Shown one piece after another: positions 41,510 through 48,509 of a stretch of 54,426 nt of DNA. The stretch spans positions 1-54,426 of the IMG/VR virus record IMGVR_UViG_3300042564_004473; one strand, given 5' to 3'. Position 1 is the first letter of the stretch. Each line of letters begins with the position of its first letter. The position numbers were made by a program, and so were the translations under genes. Origin of the DNA: a virus. Under the pieces are notes generated by a model. That model was not told where the DNA came from. It ran no database searches and saw only the letters and a program-made list of their open reading frames with translations.

Positions 41510-42184
41510 TTAACCCTTCTTAGATTTTACAATCTCATCAATAATTCCGTAATCCAAAGATTCTTGTGAAGATAACCATAAATCACGACTTGCATCTTTC
41601 ATTACTTGTTTTGCAGTTTTACCACAATAGCTTCCAAGCAAATCAAACAACGTCTCATTGATTTTTTTCCATTCTTTCATATCGATTTCCGCATCTTGAA
41701 TATTTCCACGGAATCCACCTGAAGACTGGTGTAACATTGTGCGAGAGAAACGTAATGAAGAACGTTTTCCTTTAGTTCCAGCTCCTAACAATACAGAACC
41801 CATTGACGCCGCCATACCTGTGTTAACTGTACGGATATCACATTTAATGTAGTCCATAACATCAACCATACTTAAACCTGATTTAACCGAACCACCAGGA
41901 CTATCAATGTGCATTGTGATGTCTGAAGCATCTGCAGAATCCAAGAACATTAATTGAGCTTGTACGATTGTTGACATATTATCATTAACCTCACCAGCAA
42001 CCCATAAAATTCTGTCTCTCATTAATCTTGAGAAGATATCAATCTGAGTCGCTCTCATCTCTCTTTCCTCCAAAATGTACGGAGTCATTGAACTCTCAAT
42101 TTGTTTTGAATAGTAATCCAAATTACTTGATGGTTTATACAAGTGTTTTGTGTAATACGACTTAAATTCTTTTCCGTAATCCAT
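41510..42184 (-). CDS. clpP: ATP-dependent Clp protease proteolytic subunit (ClpP)
   Basis: 224 residues from the ATG at 42184; a longer frame would read through the tRNA-Leu gene. The S14 catalytic triad is present: Ser127 in GMAASMGSVLLG, His152 in RTMLHQSSGG, and Asp201 in SRDLWLSSQESLDYG. MHIDSPGGSVKSGLSMVDVM is the usual substrate-binding segment. ClpP forms a tetradecameric chamber fed by a Clp ATPase; no ATPase gene is visible here, so it may use the host's ClpX or act as a phage head-maturation protease. It sits directly downstream of tRNA-Leu on the same transcript. Confidence 0.9.
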   Translation of the reverse strand: MDYGKEFKSYYTKHLYKPSSNLDYYSKQIESSMTPYILEEREMRATQIDIFSRLMRDRILWVAGEVNDNMSTIVQAQLMFLDSADASDITMHIDSPGGSVKSGLSMVDVMDYIKCDIRTVNTGMAASMGSVLLGAGTKGKRSSLRFSRTMLHQSSGGFRGNIQDAEIDMKEWKKINETLFDLLGSYCGKTAKQVMKDASRDLWLSSQESLDYGIIDEIVKSKKG

Positions 42185-42208
42185 ATTTAATTTTTGTTTT
42201 AATTTTAG

Positions 42209-42290
42209 TATCAGATGAGGGACTCGAACCCTCACGTCGTAAGACATAAGCTCCTAAAACTTACGTGTCTACCAATTCCACCACTCTGAT
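42209..42290 (-). tRNA. tRNA-Leu (anticodon UAG)
   Basis: 82 nt on the minus strand. The parts are: acceptor ATCAGAG / ATCTGAT (one G-A mismatch at 7:66), D-arm GTGGAATTGGTAGACAC, anticodon stem TAAGT/GCTTA with loop TTTAGGA (UAG at 34-36), a long variable arm, and a normal T-arm GAGGGTTCGAGTCCCTC. The long variable arm confirms class II (Leu). No CCA is encoded. Confidence 0.9.
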
Positions 42291-42299
42291 ATTTTTTTA

Positions 42300-42330
42300 C
42301 AAAGATATATCAAAAACTTGAAACTATCAA
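42300..42330 (-). promoter_or_regulatory. Bacteroidota-type promoter for tRNA-Leu and clpP
   Basis: On the minus strand TTG (42330-42328), 20 nt, TATCTTTG (42307-42300), then 9 nt to the tRNA 5' end at 42290. It overlaps the end of the HNH gene. Confidence 0.75.
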
Positions 42331-42821
42331 CTTGTAAATGATATTTTATATTCTCTCCAAATTTTTTCAATAGAGTCATTTAAAAAATCTGAGAAAAAAG
42401 ATGGTTCATAAGGTTTTTTAGTCATAAACATATTCGCCTCTTGAGGTGTCTTATTTGACTTACGAACATTACAATTATGACAACAAGTTACCAAGTTATC
42501 CCAACTGTTACTACCCCCTCTTGAGCGAGGAATAACGTGGTCTAACGTTAATTGTTTTGTCGAACCACAATATACACATTCGTCATTATCCCGTCTAAAA
42601 ATTCTTGTTCTATTCACTCTTATGTTTCTTACTTTGTACTTAACATATTTTAATAGACGGATAATTAATGGACGAACAAAATTTTCATAACTTGCGTAGA
42701 TAGGGTTATCGGAACTCTTTAAGACTTCCGCTTTACCCTTGTACACCAAATTAAAACCTCTTTGTTGTGATGTAACATTAATTGGGGTGTAATCAGCATT
42801 TAATACCAATACTTTGTCCAT
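42327..42821 (-). CDS. HNH endonuclease
   Basis: 164 residues. ECVYCGSTKQLTLDHVIPRS (about 95-115) and SWDNLVTCCHNCNVRKSN provide the HNH fold with two CxxC pairs for zinc and the catalytic D-H...N...H. The N-terminal half (LVLNADYTPINVTSQQRGFN) is the usual partner region of this common Bacteroidota/phage HNH family. It could be a homing, packaging-associated or restriction-type nuclease; no inverted repeats mark it as mobile. Own promoter upstream. Confidence 0.85.
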   Translation of the reverse strand: MDKVLVLNADYTPINVTSQQRGFNLVYKGKAEVLKSSDNPIYASYENFVRPLIIRLLKYVKYKVRNIRVNRTRIFRRDNDECVYCGSTKQLTLDHVIPRSRGGSNSWDNLVTCCHNCNVRKSNKTPQEANMFMTKKPYEPSFFSDFLNDSIEKIWREYKISFTS

Positions 42822-42827
42822 ACTTTA

Positions 42828-42857
42828 CAAATTTAATTAAAAAAATTGTATAAACAA
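42828..42857 (-). promoter_or_regulatory. Bacteroidota-type promoter for the HNH gene
   Basis: On the minus strand TTG (42857-42855), 19 nt, TAAATTTG (42835-42828), ATG at 42821. Confidence 0.7.
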
Positions 42858-42884
42858 AAAAAGGTTACAATTTCTTGTAACCTT
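42853..42884 (-). terminator. Terminator of the minus-strand leader genes
   Basis: AAGGTTACAA / TTGTAACCTT 10-bp stem with a 4-nt loop, then TTTTTTTG on the minus strand. Confidence 0.8.
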
Positions 42885-42913
42885 AATTCTATACGTTGAT
42901 TTTTTATTTCAGT

Positions 42914-43036
42914 TTATAGTTGTTTATCTAAAACGCGTAAGGTTACCACTCCACTCTCACATAACGATGTGAATGGATTATCTTGTACCAGAAGACTAAT
43001 GTTGTTAAACGACTTTATAACTTTACTGTTTTTCAT
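42914..43036 (-). CDS. Very small protein
   Basis: 40 residues, MKNSKVIKSFNNISLLVQDN, then PFTSLCESGVVTLRVLDKQL. The start follows TTTATTATAA, and it lies 12 nt after the end of the leader gene at 43049, upstream of their shared terminator. No motif; coding support is modest. Confidence 0.45.
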   Translation of the reverse strand: MKNSKVIKSFNNISLLVQDNPFTSLCESGVVTLRVLDKQL

Positions 43037-43048
43037 TTATAATAAATT

Positions 43049-43939
43049 TTAACTTCCAAACATTGCGTCGTAAGTCTGTTCTCCAAAAATACCATCAGGT
43101 TTTATTTCAGCATCTTCTTGGAATTTTTTAACCATCTTTTTAGTTTTTGCTCCGTAATTTCCGTCACAACTATTTTCATCTGTAGCACAAGCTTGGATGT
43201 CATTTGTAAAGGTTTCGCCCGTATATCCATTAGACGCTAAAAAGTTTTGAACCTTTTTAACTAAACTTCCTTTAGCACCTAACCCCATAATTTTATTATC
43301 ATTTGTTATAGCACTAAAATCTGTATCCGTATTTGATACATAACCTGGAGATGATTTAGTTATATTTCTTTCCCAAGTAAGTGTAGGTTTAGCTCCGTCC
43401 CAAGACCAATTTCCTCTTACCACATTTCCTTTTTTACATTTAAACTTATTTGCATATTTATCGTCAAAAAGGTACATAGTACAGTCATTACCATTTGTTG
43501 CCGTGTCCTTAGTTTTAACCTTAATATAATCAAAAATGACACTGCCATCATCAAGTGTGTTCGTACTTACAAATGTCCAATTCGCATCAGTATTACCTGA
43601 ATAATATTTAACTATTTTACTGTAATCGGCATCATCAGTATTTTGAGTTGACGATGATGGTGTTACTGGTGCAGGAGTTGTGTTTGTTGTTGCCGGTGCA
43701 GGAGATGGAGGTGTTGAGGGTGCTGGTGTTGTGTTTGTTGGTTTAAAATACCATCTATTATCTGAACCTTGTTTAACCTCACCTTCAGATTTTTTCTTTT
43801 CTATTTCTGACTGAGGAATTTTAATCCAACCAGGACCCGGAGGACCTGTAGTTGTTGATTGTTCTGAAATAACAACACCTCTTTTATAACCAAAAAGGTA
43901 TTTCATTTCATTTATTTCGTTTAAAAGTTGTTTTTTCAT
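43049..43939 (-). CDS. Leader-bearing wall-binding protein, paralogue A
   Basis: 296 residues. The leader LLNEINEMKYLFGYKRGVVI then SEQ, almost identical to the next gene. After a Gly/Pro start, residues 68-100 are a Thr/Pro/Ala linker (TPSSST, PAPSTPPSPAPA). The central domain (KIVKYYSGNTDANWTFVSTN, YDYIKVKTKD-like, NWSWDGAKPTLTWERN) is shared with the next gene, and the last 70 residues are a peptidoglycan-binding type domain (GLGAKGSLVKKVQNFLASNG; CDGNYGAKTKKMVKKFQ). Likely packaged and peptidoglycan-directed. The linker is missing in paralogue B. Confidence 0.75.
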   Translation of the reverse strand: MKKQLLNEINEMKYLFGYKRGVVISEQSTTTGPPGPGWIKIPQSEIEKKKSEGEVKQGSDNRWYFKPTNTTPAPSTPPSPAPATTNTTPAPVTPSSSTQNTDDADYSKIVKYYSGNTDANWTFVSTNTLDDGSVIFDYIKVKTKDTATNGNDCTMYLFDDKYANKFKCKKGNVVRGNWSWDGAKPTLTWERNITKSSPGYVSNTDTDFSAITNDNKIMGLGAKGSLVKKVQNFLASNGYTGETFTNDIQACATDENSCDGNYGAKTKKMVKKFQEDAEIKPDGIFGEQTYDAMFGS

Positions 43940-43970
43940 ATTTGTTTGTTAAATTTTATTTGTTAAATTT

Positions 43971-44011
43971 GCGTTTAAGAACGTTAATATATAAATATTA
44001 AATTTTTATAA
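43971..44011 (-). promoter_or_regulatory. Duplicated promoter block, copy 1
   Basis: About 40 bp (CGTTTAAGAACGTTAATATA then TAAATATTAAATTTTTATAA, as written on the plus strand) is the same here and at 44961-45002, upstream of both paralogues. It contains TATAAATA at 43990, which is TATTTATA when read toward the gene. Confidence 0.7.
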
Positions 44012-44109
44012 AAAAAGTAAATTTTACCTGTATATTCGATTAAAACCAAACTAATATCAAAATTTAAATTCACTTGAAGTTTTTTTTAGGTTATATACGG
44101 TTTAACATA

Positions 44110-44952
44110 TTATTTAACCTTAGCAGAAGATAATGCACCCCCTAATGCCTCATATGTTTGATTACCTACAATACCATCAACGTCTAAACCATAATCTTTT
44201 TGTAATTGTTTAACCATTTCTTTTGTAGATTTTCCATAAATACCGTCACATTTTTCATAGTCAATCTTACAACCTTCAATATCTTTAGTAATTGGTGAAT
44301 TTGTACTTCCACTATACCCTGCATAAATTAACGCACTTTGTACTTCTTTAACCAAACTTCCTTTGGCTCCTAACCCCACAATTTTGTTATCATCCGTAAC
44401 ACCACTCCAATCGTTGTCAGTATCTTTTATATATCCTGAAGCTTTTTTGGTTTTTTCTTCAAATTTTATTACAGGACGATTACCTTCCCATTTCCAAGTA
44501 CCGTAAACATTCCCACTCTTACCTTTCCAATTTTGTAAACGTGCACGGTAATCATCACTATCTAATTCTAACGTCGCATTAGGTTCGTTAGAATCTTTTG
44601 ATTTCATTTTTATTCTTTCGTAGACTGCTGACGTTATTTCAATACCAACCCAACTCCAATGAGAATCTGTATTTCCTGAGAAATATTTAACGACTTTATC
44701 CCAATCCGGTACTGATTTTATAGGTTCGGCGGAATACCAATTACCCTTAGAATCTTGTTTAACTTCATAACCTTGTTTAATCATCATAGGTTTAACTATT
44801 GGACTTATTATCTTCCAACCATCTCCTGGAGGAGTTGTGTGTATTGTTGATGTTGGTGAAGGGTTTATTAGTTGTTCAGAAATAACAACACCCCTTTGAT
44901 AACCAAAAAGGCGTTTCATTTCATTTATTTCGTTTAAAAGTTGTTTTTTCAT
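44110..44952 (-). CDS. Leader-bearing wall-binding protein, paralogue B
   Basis: 280 residues. The leader LLNEINEMKRLFGYQRGVVI then SEQ. The central domain (KVVKYFSGNTDSHWSWVGIE; TWKWEGNRPVIKFEE) and C-terminal peptidoglycan-binding domain (GLGAKGSLVKEVQSALIYAG; CDGIYGKSTKEMVKQLQKDY) match paralogue A. No Thr/Pro linker. Conserved Cys pair C-x-x-D-x-x-x-C-D-G in both. Possibly separate binding specificities after duplication. Confidence 0.75.
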   Translation of the reverse strand: MKKQLLNEINEMKRLFGYQRGVVISEQLINPSPTSTIHTTPPGDGWKIISPIVKPMMIKQGYEVKQDSKGNWYSAEPIKSVPDWDKVVKYFSGNTDSHWSWVGIEITSAVYERIKMKSKDSNEPNATLELDSDDYRARLQNWKGKSGNVYGTWKWEGNRPVIKFEEKTKKASGYIKDTDNDWSGVTDDNKIVGLGAKGSLVKEVQSALIYAGYSGSTNSPITKDIEGCKIDYEKCDGIYGKSTKEMVKQLQKDYGLDVDGIVGNQTYEALGGALSSAKVK

Positions 44953-44960
44953 ATTGATTT

Positions 44961-45002
44961 ACGTTTAAGAACGTTAATATATAAATATTAAATTTTTATA
45001 AA
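44961..45002 (-). promoter_or_regulatory. Duplicated promoter block, copy 2
   Basis: Same block as 43971-44011, with TATAAATA at 44980 (TATTTATA toward the gene), 28 nt from the ATG at 44952. Confidence 0.7.
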
Positions 45003-45030
45003 AAACTATAAACTTTTTTATTTATAAAAT

Positions 45031-45061
45031 TTGTCTATTTAAAAGATTAGTCATATCTTTG
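45031..45061 (+). promoter_or_regulatory. Bacteroidota-type promoter
   Basis: TTG (45031-45033), 20 nt, TATCTTTG (45054-45061). A 250-nt untranslated stretch separates it from the first start codon at 45313. Confidence 0.75.
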
Positions 45062-45067
45062 TACAAC

Positions 45068-45312
45068 GAAAGACAACTTTTAACAGAAGACGGATTAGCA
45101 CCGTTGAAAGAAACCTTGACTTTGGGGAGTAATTACCCTAAAAGTATTAAATGGCTCAAGGAATACTGTAATGAACCCTGCTCTATGGTACACACATAAC
45201 AGGTGATGGGGAACAAACCATCAGTAAAATTTAAACGTATGGTGAGCATACTTTAAGTTGTTTTTTGTTTTTTTAACTAACTTAAACTTTAAAAAATATT
45301 ATTATTATTATT
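45068..45312 (+). ncRNA. Long structured 5' leader or small RNA
   Basis: No reading frame is convincing here. Pairing segments include TGATGG-GGAACAAA-CCATCA (around 45203), CCTG...CAGG enclosing CTCTATGGTACACACATAA, GTATG-GTGAG-CATAC (45238-45252) and GGG-AGTAATTA-CCC. A T-rich stretch TTGTTTTTTTAAC follows near 45262. This could be a free RNA or a regulatory leader of the gene at 45313. Class unknown. Confidence 0.45.
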
Positions 45313-45573
45313 ATGCCAGAATTTAACACATATGTGGATTTGGAGGTTTACGAAATTTGGGACTCCTGCTCAAGAAGTGAAAAAGAAGAACTTATTGACT
45401 TATTGGAGGAAGAAGGTTATGTTAAAAGAACCAACTCTAAAGGTAAGAAAGAACAAAAAAGTCATATGGAAGAAAACCATATTAAATGTTGTGAAATTCT
45501 TATGAACTCATATATTAGTTTATCAGTTGAGGACATTGAATTAATTAAACAGATTGCGAATAAATATTCATAA
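45313..45573 (+). CDS. Small acidic protein of unknown function
   Basis: 86 residues, MPEFNTYVDLEVYEIWDSCS, then helical (KEELIDLLEEEGYV; ISLSVEDIELIKQIANKYS). A helical domain of this kind is common among conserved small phage proteins. It is embedded between structured non-coding stretches downstream of a strong host-type promoter. Confidence 0.65.
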   Translation: MPEFNTYVDLEVYEIWDSCSRSEKEELIDLLEEEGYVKRTNSKGKKEQKSHMEENHIKCCEILMNSYISLSVEDIELIKQIANKYS

Positions 45574-45987
45574 CCTACCAAATCAACAAACGTGTCTTGT
45601 TCAGCTCTGACGAAAGTTAACTACAAGGTCTCGGTAGACAGAACTTGTCTGATTCTACCCAAAATGCGGTAGTCGTATAATGGTTTATTATATAACTATA
45701 TTAAAGTTAAGATGGAGGTTCGATTCCTCCCAACCGCCCAATGAGTAAGAGATACTCATCAGATTTGGCATCGTTTCTTAAACAATGATGTAGTTGTCGC
45801 CTTCCACGACTTTAGAGAGGGGGTTCGTCGGAGCCTGGACGTAACAAATCCACCGAGTATGTTTGACTTTTTAAGCGGTAAGACGCGTTGGGTTTTTCAA
45901 CAGGAAAAACCGTGAATATCTACTCACCATAATCTCAGGGTGGGGAATTTTTTCACCAAAAAATAAACTTAAAAAAAAAATAATATT
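45574..45987 (+). ncRNA. Structured non-coding stretch next to tRNAs
   Basis: 414 nt without a convincing reading frame, rich in perfect hairpins: GACA-GAACT-TGTC inside GGTA...TACC (45632-45658), ATGAGTA-AGAGA-TACTCAT (45740-45758), CATCGTTT...AATGATG (45768-45790), GTCG-CCTTCCA-CGAC (45798-45812) and GGTTTTTC-AACAG-GAAAAACC (45891-45911). It also contains the tRNA-like element at 45666. Large ornate RNAs such as GOLLD and ROOL are known next to phage tRNA genes; I cannot match either. Confidence 0.45.
45666..45738 (+). tRNA. tRNA-like gene, apparent anticodon AUU (Asn?)
   Basis: The T-arm GGAGGTTCGATTCCTCC is canonical, and the D-loop has the usual AATGG. Acceptor GCGGTAG / CAACCGC pairs with one A-A mismatch. 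The anticodon stem TAACT/AGTTA has loop ATATTAA, giving AUU at 34-36, which is odd because Asn tRNAs normally carry GUU. The D-stem has only three pairs. It may be a decayed or specialised tRNA. Confidence 0.5.
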
Positions 45988-46167
45988 ATGATGTGGGTAA
46001 TTATTAAACATATTGAAAATAAAGAGGGGGTAAAACTTCCTGTAATCATTTTAAATAGTGATAGTGAAATTTGGGAATTTGACACTGAAGAACAGGCTAA
46101 TCATATGAAAACTATTTTTGAAACCAATTCAGATTCGGGGTATGAATATGTAATTAAGAAAATATAA
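45988..46167 (+). CDS. Small protein of unknown function
   Basis: 59 residues starting MMWVIIKHIENKEGVKLPVI (two adjacent ATG codons at 45988 and 45991), then NSDSEIWEFDTEEQANHMKT. Compact alpha/beta sequence, no motif. It ends 6 nt before the tRNA-Arg gene. Confidence 0.6.
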   Translation: MMWVIIKHIENKEGVKLPVIILNSDSEIWEFDTEEQANHMKTIFETNSDSGYEYVIKKI

Positions 46168-46173
46168 CTATAC

Positions 46174-46247
46174 GCACTCGTAGCTCAGCTGAAAAGAGCA
46201 AATCACTTCTAATGATTAGGTCCCAGGTTTGAATCCTGGCGGGTGTA
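46174..46247 (+). tRNA. tRNA-Arg (anticodon UCU)
   Basis: 74 nt. Acceptor GCACTCG / CGGGTGT (with G-U pairs), D-arm GCTC-AGCTGAAAA-GAGC, anticodon stem AATCA/TGATT with loop CTTCTAA (UCU), T-arm CCAGG-TTTGAAT-CCTGG. It reads AGA, a favoured Arg codon in AT-rich phage genes. Confidence 0.9.
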
Positions 46248-46257
46248 CAATTATAAT

Positions 46258-46284
46258 CCACCGTGAATCTCACGGTGGTATTTG
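46258..46284 (+). terminator. Hairpin after tRNA-Arg
   Basis: CCACCGTGA-ATC-TCACGGTGG, a perfect 9-bp stem with a 3-nt loop followed by TATTTG; a weak T tract. Confidence 0.65.
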
Positions 46285-46300
46285 ACTAAATAATATTATT

Positions 46301-46531
46301 ATGGATAATGAAATTGAAAAGGCAAATCGTTCAGAATTCTTTGATGCTATGATGAAAGAAAGAATTAAACATTCTAATTATCATAAGTTTGTGGGTATTG
46401 CTCCTGAAGGTTTTACATTAGTACCCAATGAAGTATTAGAAGAACTTAAGGATTTTGATATTTGGAAAGAATTTAAAAATGATGAAGAATGGATTGAAAA
46501 GGCATCAAAAAAACATTTAAAAAAAAAATAA
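46301..46531 (+). CDS. Small protein of unknown function
   Basis: 76 residues, MDNEIEKANRSEFFDAMMKE, then VGIAPEGFTLVPNEVLEELK and a Lys-rich end. Soluble; no motif. It is 5 nt upstream of the lipoprotein gene and probably co-transcribed. Confidence 0.6.
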   Translation: MDNEIEKANRSEFFDAMMKERIKHSNYHKFVGIAPEGFTLVPNEVLEELKDFDIWKEFKNDEEWIEKASKKHLKKK

Positions 46532-46536
46532 CTAAT

Positions 46537-46818
46537 ATGAGAAGTAGAACATCTGTACTTATAACAATATTAACCTTTTTGATTATTGGGTTAATGATGA
46601 TTTCGTTAGGTTGTAATACAAAACCTAACATTGAACCGGGAGATACGGTTGTAAAATGCGTTATTGATAGTATGTCAATGGAAGGACCCCATTCTACCAT
46701 TGAAGTTGATAACCAATATTATTATTATACCGATTGTGGACAAAAAGTTAAAACTAATAGGTGTGATATTTATCACGTAGGTGATACCATCACTTATGTT
46801 CATAAAAAAATAAAATAA
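46537..46818 (+). CDS. Small lipoprotein
   Basis: 93 residues. Signal sequence with lipobox MMISLGC (Cys27), then a small beta domain (GDTVVKCVIDSMSMEGPHST; YYYYTDCGQKVKTNRCDIYH) with three further Cys. Probably anchored to a host membrane. Role unknown; phage lipoproteins often affect superinfection or lysis. Confidence 0.65.
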   Translation: MRSRTSVLITILTFLIIGLMMISLGCNTKPNIEPGDTVVKCVIDSMSMEGPHSTIEVDNQYYYYTDCGQKVKTNRCDIYHVGDTITYVHKKIK

Positions 46819-46827
46819 TTTAATGAT

Positions 46828-46968
46828 ATGTCATTTCAACATACTATCGACCCTACTAAAGAAATTAAAGAAGAAATCAACGAAATAGTTGATGCCCAAT
46901 CAACAGGTGTTGCTCAATGTGATGAGCCCGAATGGGATAATTCGCAAGGAGATTTAATATACTTTTAG
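46828..46968 (+). CDS. Very small acidic protein
   Basis: 46 residues, MSFQHTIDPTKEIKEEINEI, ending ...WDNSQGDLIYF. Starts 9 nt after the lipoprotein gene. Modest coding support from position and codon use. Confidence 0.5.
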   Translation: MSFQHTIDPTKEIKEEINEIVDAQSTGVAQCDEPEWDNSQGDLIYF

Positions 46969-47020
46969 GAGTTGTATTTCAACCATTTAAAATTAAATGG
47001 TTAAATTAAAAAAATAGTGT

Positions 47021-47028
47021 TATCTTTG
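47021..47028 (+). promoter_or_regulatory. TATCTTTG -7 element
   Basis: TATCTTTG lies 22 nt before the ATG at 47051; the -33 position reads TTA rather than TTG. Confidence 0.45.
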
Positions 47029-47050
47029 TCTTCTAATATCGAACGTTATT

Positions 47051-47224
47051 ATGCCACTTTATAAAGAATTAAAAGAGATTAGATTGAAGATAGAATTATG
47101 TGAAAGGATTAAACCGAAAAACATAATTTCTAAAATCTTTATTAATTATAAACTAATGGTGTATAATAATAAGGTTAGAGCCATTCTTATGCAATTGGAA
47201 AAAAGAAAACAAAATGATAGATAA
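47051..47224 (+). CDS. Small basic helical protein
   Basis: 57 residues, MPLYKELKEIRLKIELCERI, with a high Lys/Ile content. Its end overlaps the next start by 11 nt, so the two are translationally coupled. Function unknown. Confidence 0.55.
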   Translation: MPLYKELKEIRLKIELCERIKPKNIISKIFINYKLMVYNNKVRAILMQLEKRKQNDR

Positions 47225-47549
47225 TAGTAAAGAATATATTTTATGCGCTGCAATTTGGTATTTAGATTTACCAATGAAAAAACCTGAGGTTTTAGATAAC
47301 CGAGGATTCAGACCATATAATGTTGATAAGGGAGTTGTTATTAGTGGATGGAGACACGGAAACTGTATATATCAAATGGTGGGTATTACAGGATTACGTT
47401 CAGTACCTTCCGAATCTGGTAAAGAAATCCAAGGGTTTTTAACAAGTAAAAATAGGTTTGTAGATAGAGAAGAAGGTGGTAGAATTGCCTTCAATGCGGG
47501 ACAAACTGATAAGTTAAAAAAAACATTATATTCTGAAGACATTTATTAA
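47214..47549 (+). CDS. Conserved phage-type protein
   Basis: 111 residues. Motifs include EYILCAAIWYLDLPMKKPEV, GVVISGWRHGNCIYQM and GFLTSKNRFVDREEGGRIAF. I recall a family of phage proteins with a C-A-A-I-W start and a T-S-x-N-R-F-V-D-R-x-E-G motif, but not its function. Expressed from the promoter at 47021 with the preceding small gene. Confidence 0.65.
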   Translation: MIDNSKEYILCAAIWYLDLPMKKPEVLDNRGFRPYNVDKGVVISGWRHGNCIYQMVGITGLRSVPSESGKEIQGFLTSKNRFVDREEGGRIAFNAGQTDKLKKTLYSEDIY

Positions 47550-47557
47550 AATAGTCA

Positions 47558-47565
47558 TATTTATA
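47558..47565 (+). promoter_or_regulatory. TATTTATA box (candidate late promoter)
   Basis: TATTTATATATGTATAAATA lies just before the ATG at 47583 and contains the box in both orientations. Confidence 0.45.
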
Positions 47566-47582
47566 TATGTATAAATATAAAT

Positions 47583-48509
47583 ATGAAAAAAGTAATAAGA
47601 TTAACCGAATCAGATTTAGAAAAAATCGTTAAAAGAGTTCTTAAAGAACAATCGGTTATTGGTGCGCCTAATTATGGTATGATTGATTGGAAATCATATG
47701 ACAAACCTTCAAATAATTCAACTGATAGGGTTATTGAAATCCAAAAATCCCTTATACGAAAAGGGTACGATGTTGGAAAAAGGGGTGCTGATGGAGACTT
47801 TGGAAGGGCTACCAGAATGGCAATTATAAAATTTCAAAAAGATAATAAGATTAAACAAACTGGTGATGTAGACCCAATAACCGCTAAAGCTTTAGGGGTT
47901 AAACCTATTATATTATCGAAAGATAGTGGATTTATTTTGATATGGGCATTTCCAGAATATGAACCTAAAATTGATGGGAAAGGTATGGGAGACCAACTAT
48001 TTGGTTCAGTAATAAGAAATTTATCAGGTGGAGGAACAAAAGGTACTTATGGTAAATTAGGTCACGGTGGTTGTGTTGTTATTAAATCAAATGGTGATGC
48101 AACTTGTTATGAATTTGGTAGATATCCTGGAGTTAAAAAAGAAGGATATGGAAAAGTATTAACTCACCCATTAGGTAATGTTGCTAAAATTAAAAACGGT
48201 AAATTATTAAATGGTAAACAAGTTGCAGAATTAGCAAGAAGAAAAACTTTTCCTCCCGGACCAACAATGTCAATGACAGTTGCCGAGGTTAAATTACCGA
48301 ACCCATCAAAATCGATTGAATATGCTTCAGTAAAAGAAAGAGATTATAGTGCACTAGATTTTAAAATCGGTGATGAGGCTAATTGTGGTACTTTTGCTCG
48401 TGATGTTGCTTATTATGGAGGAGTTGAGGTGAGTTCGTTTTGTTACCCAACCCCAATTTCAGTTGTGAATAGTTTTAAAGACAAATCAGATAATTTCTAC
48501 GTAGTTTAG
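47583..48509 (+). CDS. Leader-bearing wall-binding and papain-fold peptidase-like protein
   Basis: 308 residues. The leader MKKVIRLTESDLEKIVKRVL then KEQ is the best example of the ESDL type. Residues 45-105 are a peptidoglycan-binding domain (VIEIQKSLIRKGYDVGKRGA; GDFGRATRMAIIKFQ). The C-terminal part has KLGHGGCVVIKSNGDATCYE, FGRYPGVKKEGYGKVL and later EANCGTFARDVAYYGG, an arrangement of His, Glu/Asp and Cys like the permuted papain-fold amidases and T6SS-associated peptidases. Predicted role: cutting or modifying peptidoglycan after delivery. Overlaps the convergent gene by 4 nt. Confidence 0.75.
   Translation: MKKVIRLTESDLEKIVKRVLKEQSVIGAPNYGMIDWKSYDKPSNNSTDRVIEIQKSLIRKGYDVGKRGADGDFGRATRMAIIKFQKDNKIKQTGDVDPITAKALGVKPIILSKDSGFILIWAFPEYEPKIDGKGMGDQLFGSVIRNLSGGGTKGTYGKLGHGGCVVIKSNGDATCYEFGRYPGVKKEGYGKVLTHPLGNVAKIKNGKLLNGKQVAELARRKTFPPGPTMSMTVAEVKLPNPSKSIEYASVKERDYSALDFKIGDEANCGTFARDVAYYGGVEVSSFCYPTPISVVNSFKDKSDNFYVV

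Noticed and set aside
41510-42247. Longer ClpP with 21 extra N-terminal residues
   Set aside because: The extra codons lie inside the tRNA-Leu gene; the ATG at 42184 gives a normal ClpP start.
45574-45665. Additional tRNA upstream of the AUU element
   Set aside because: The GACAGAACTTGTC hairpin lacks D- and T-arms; no cloverleaf could be built.
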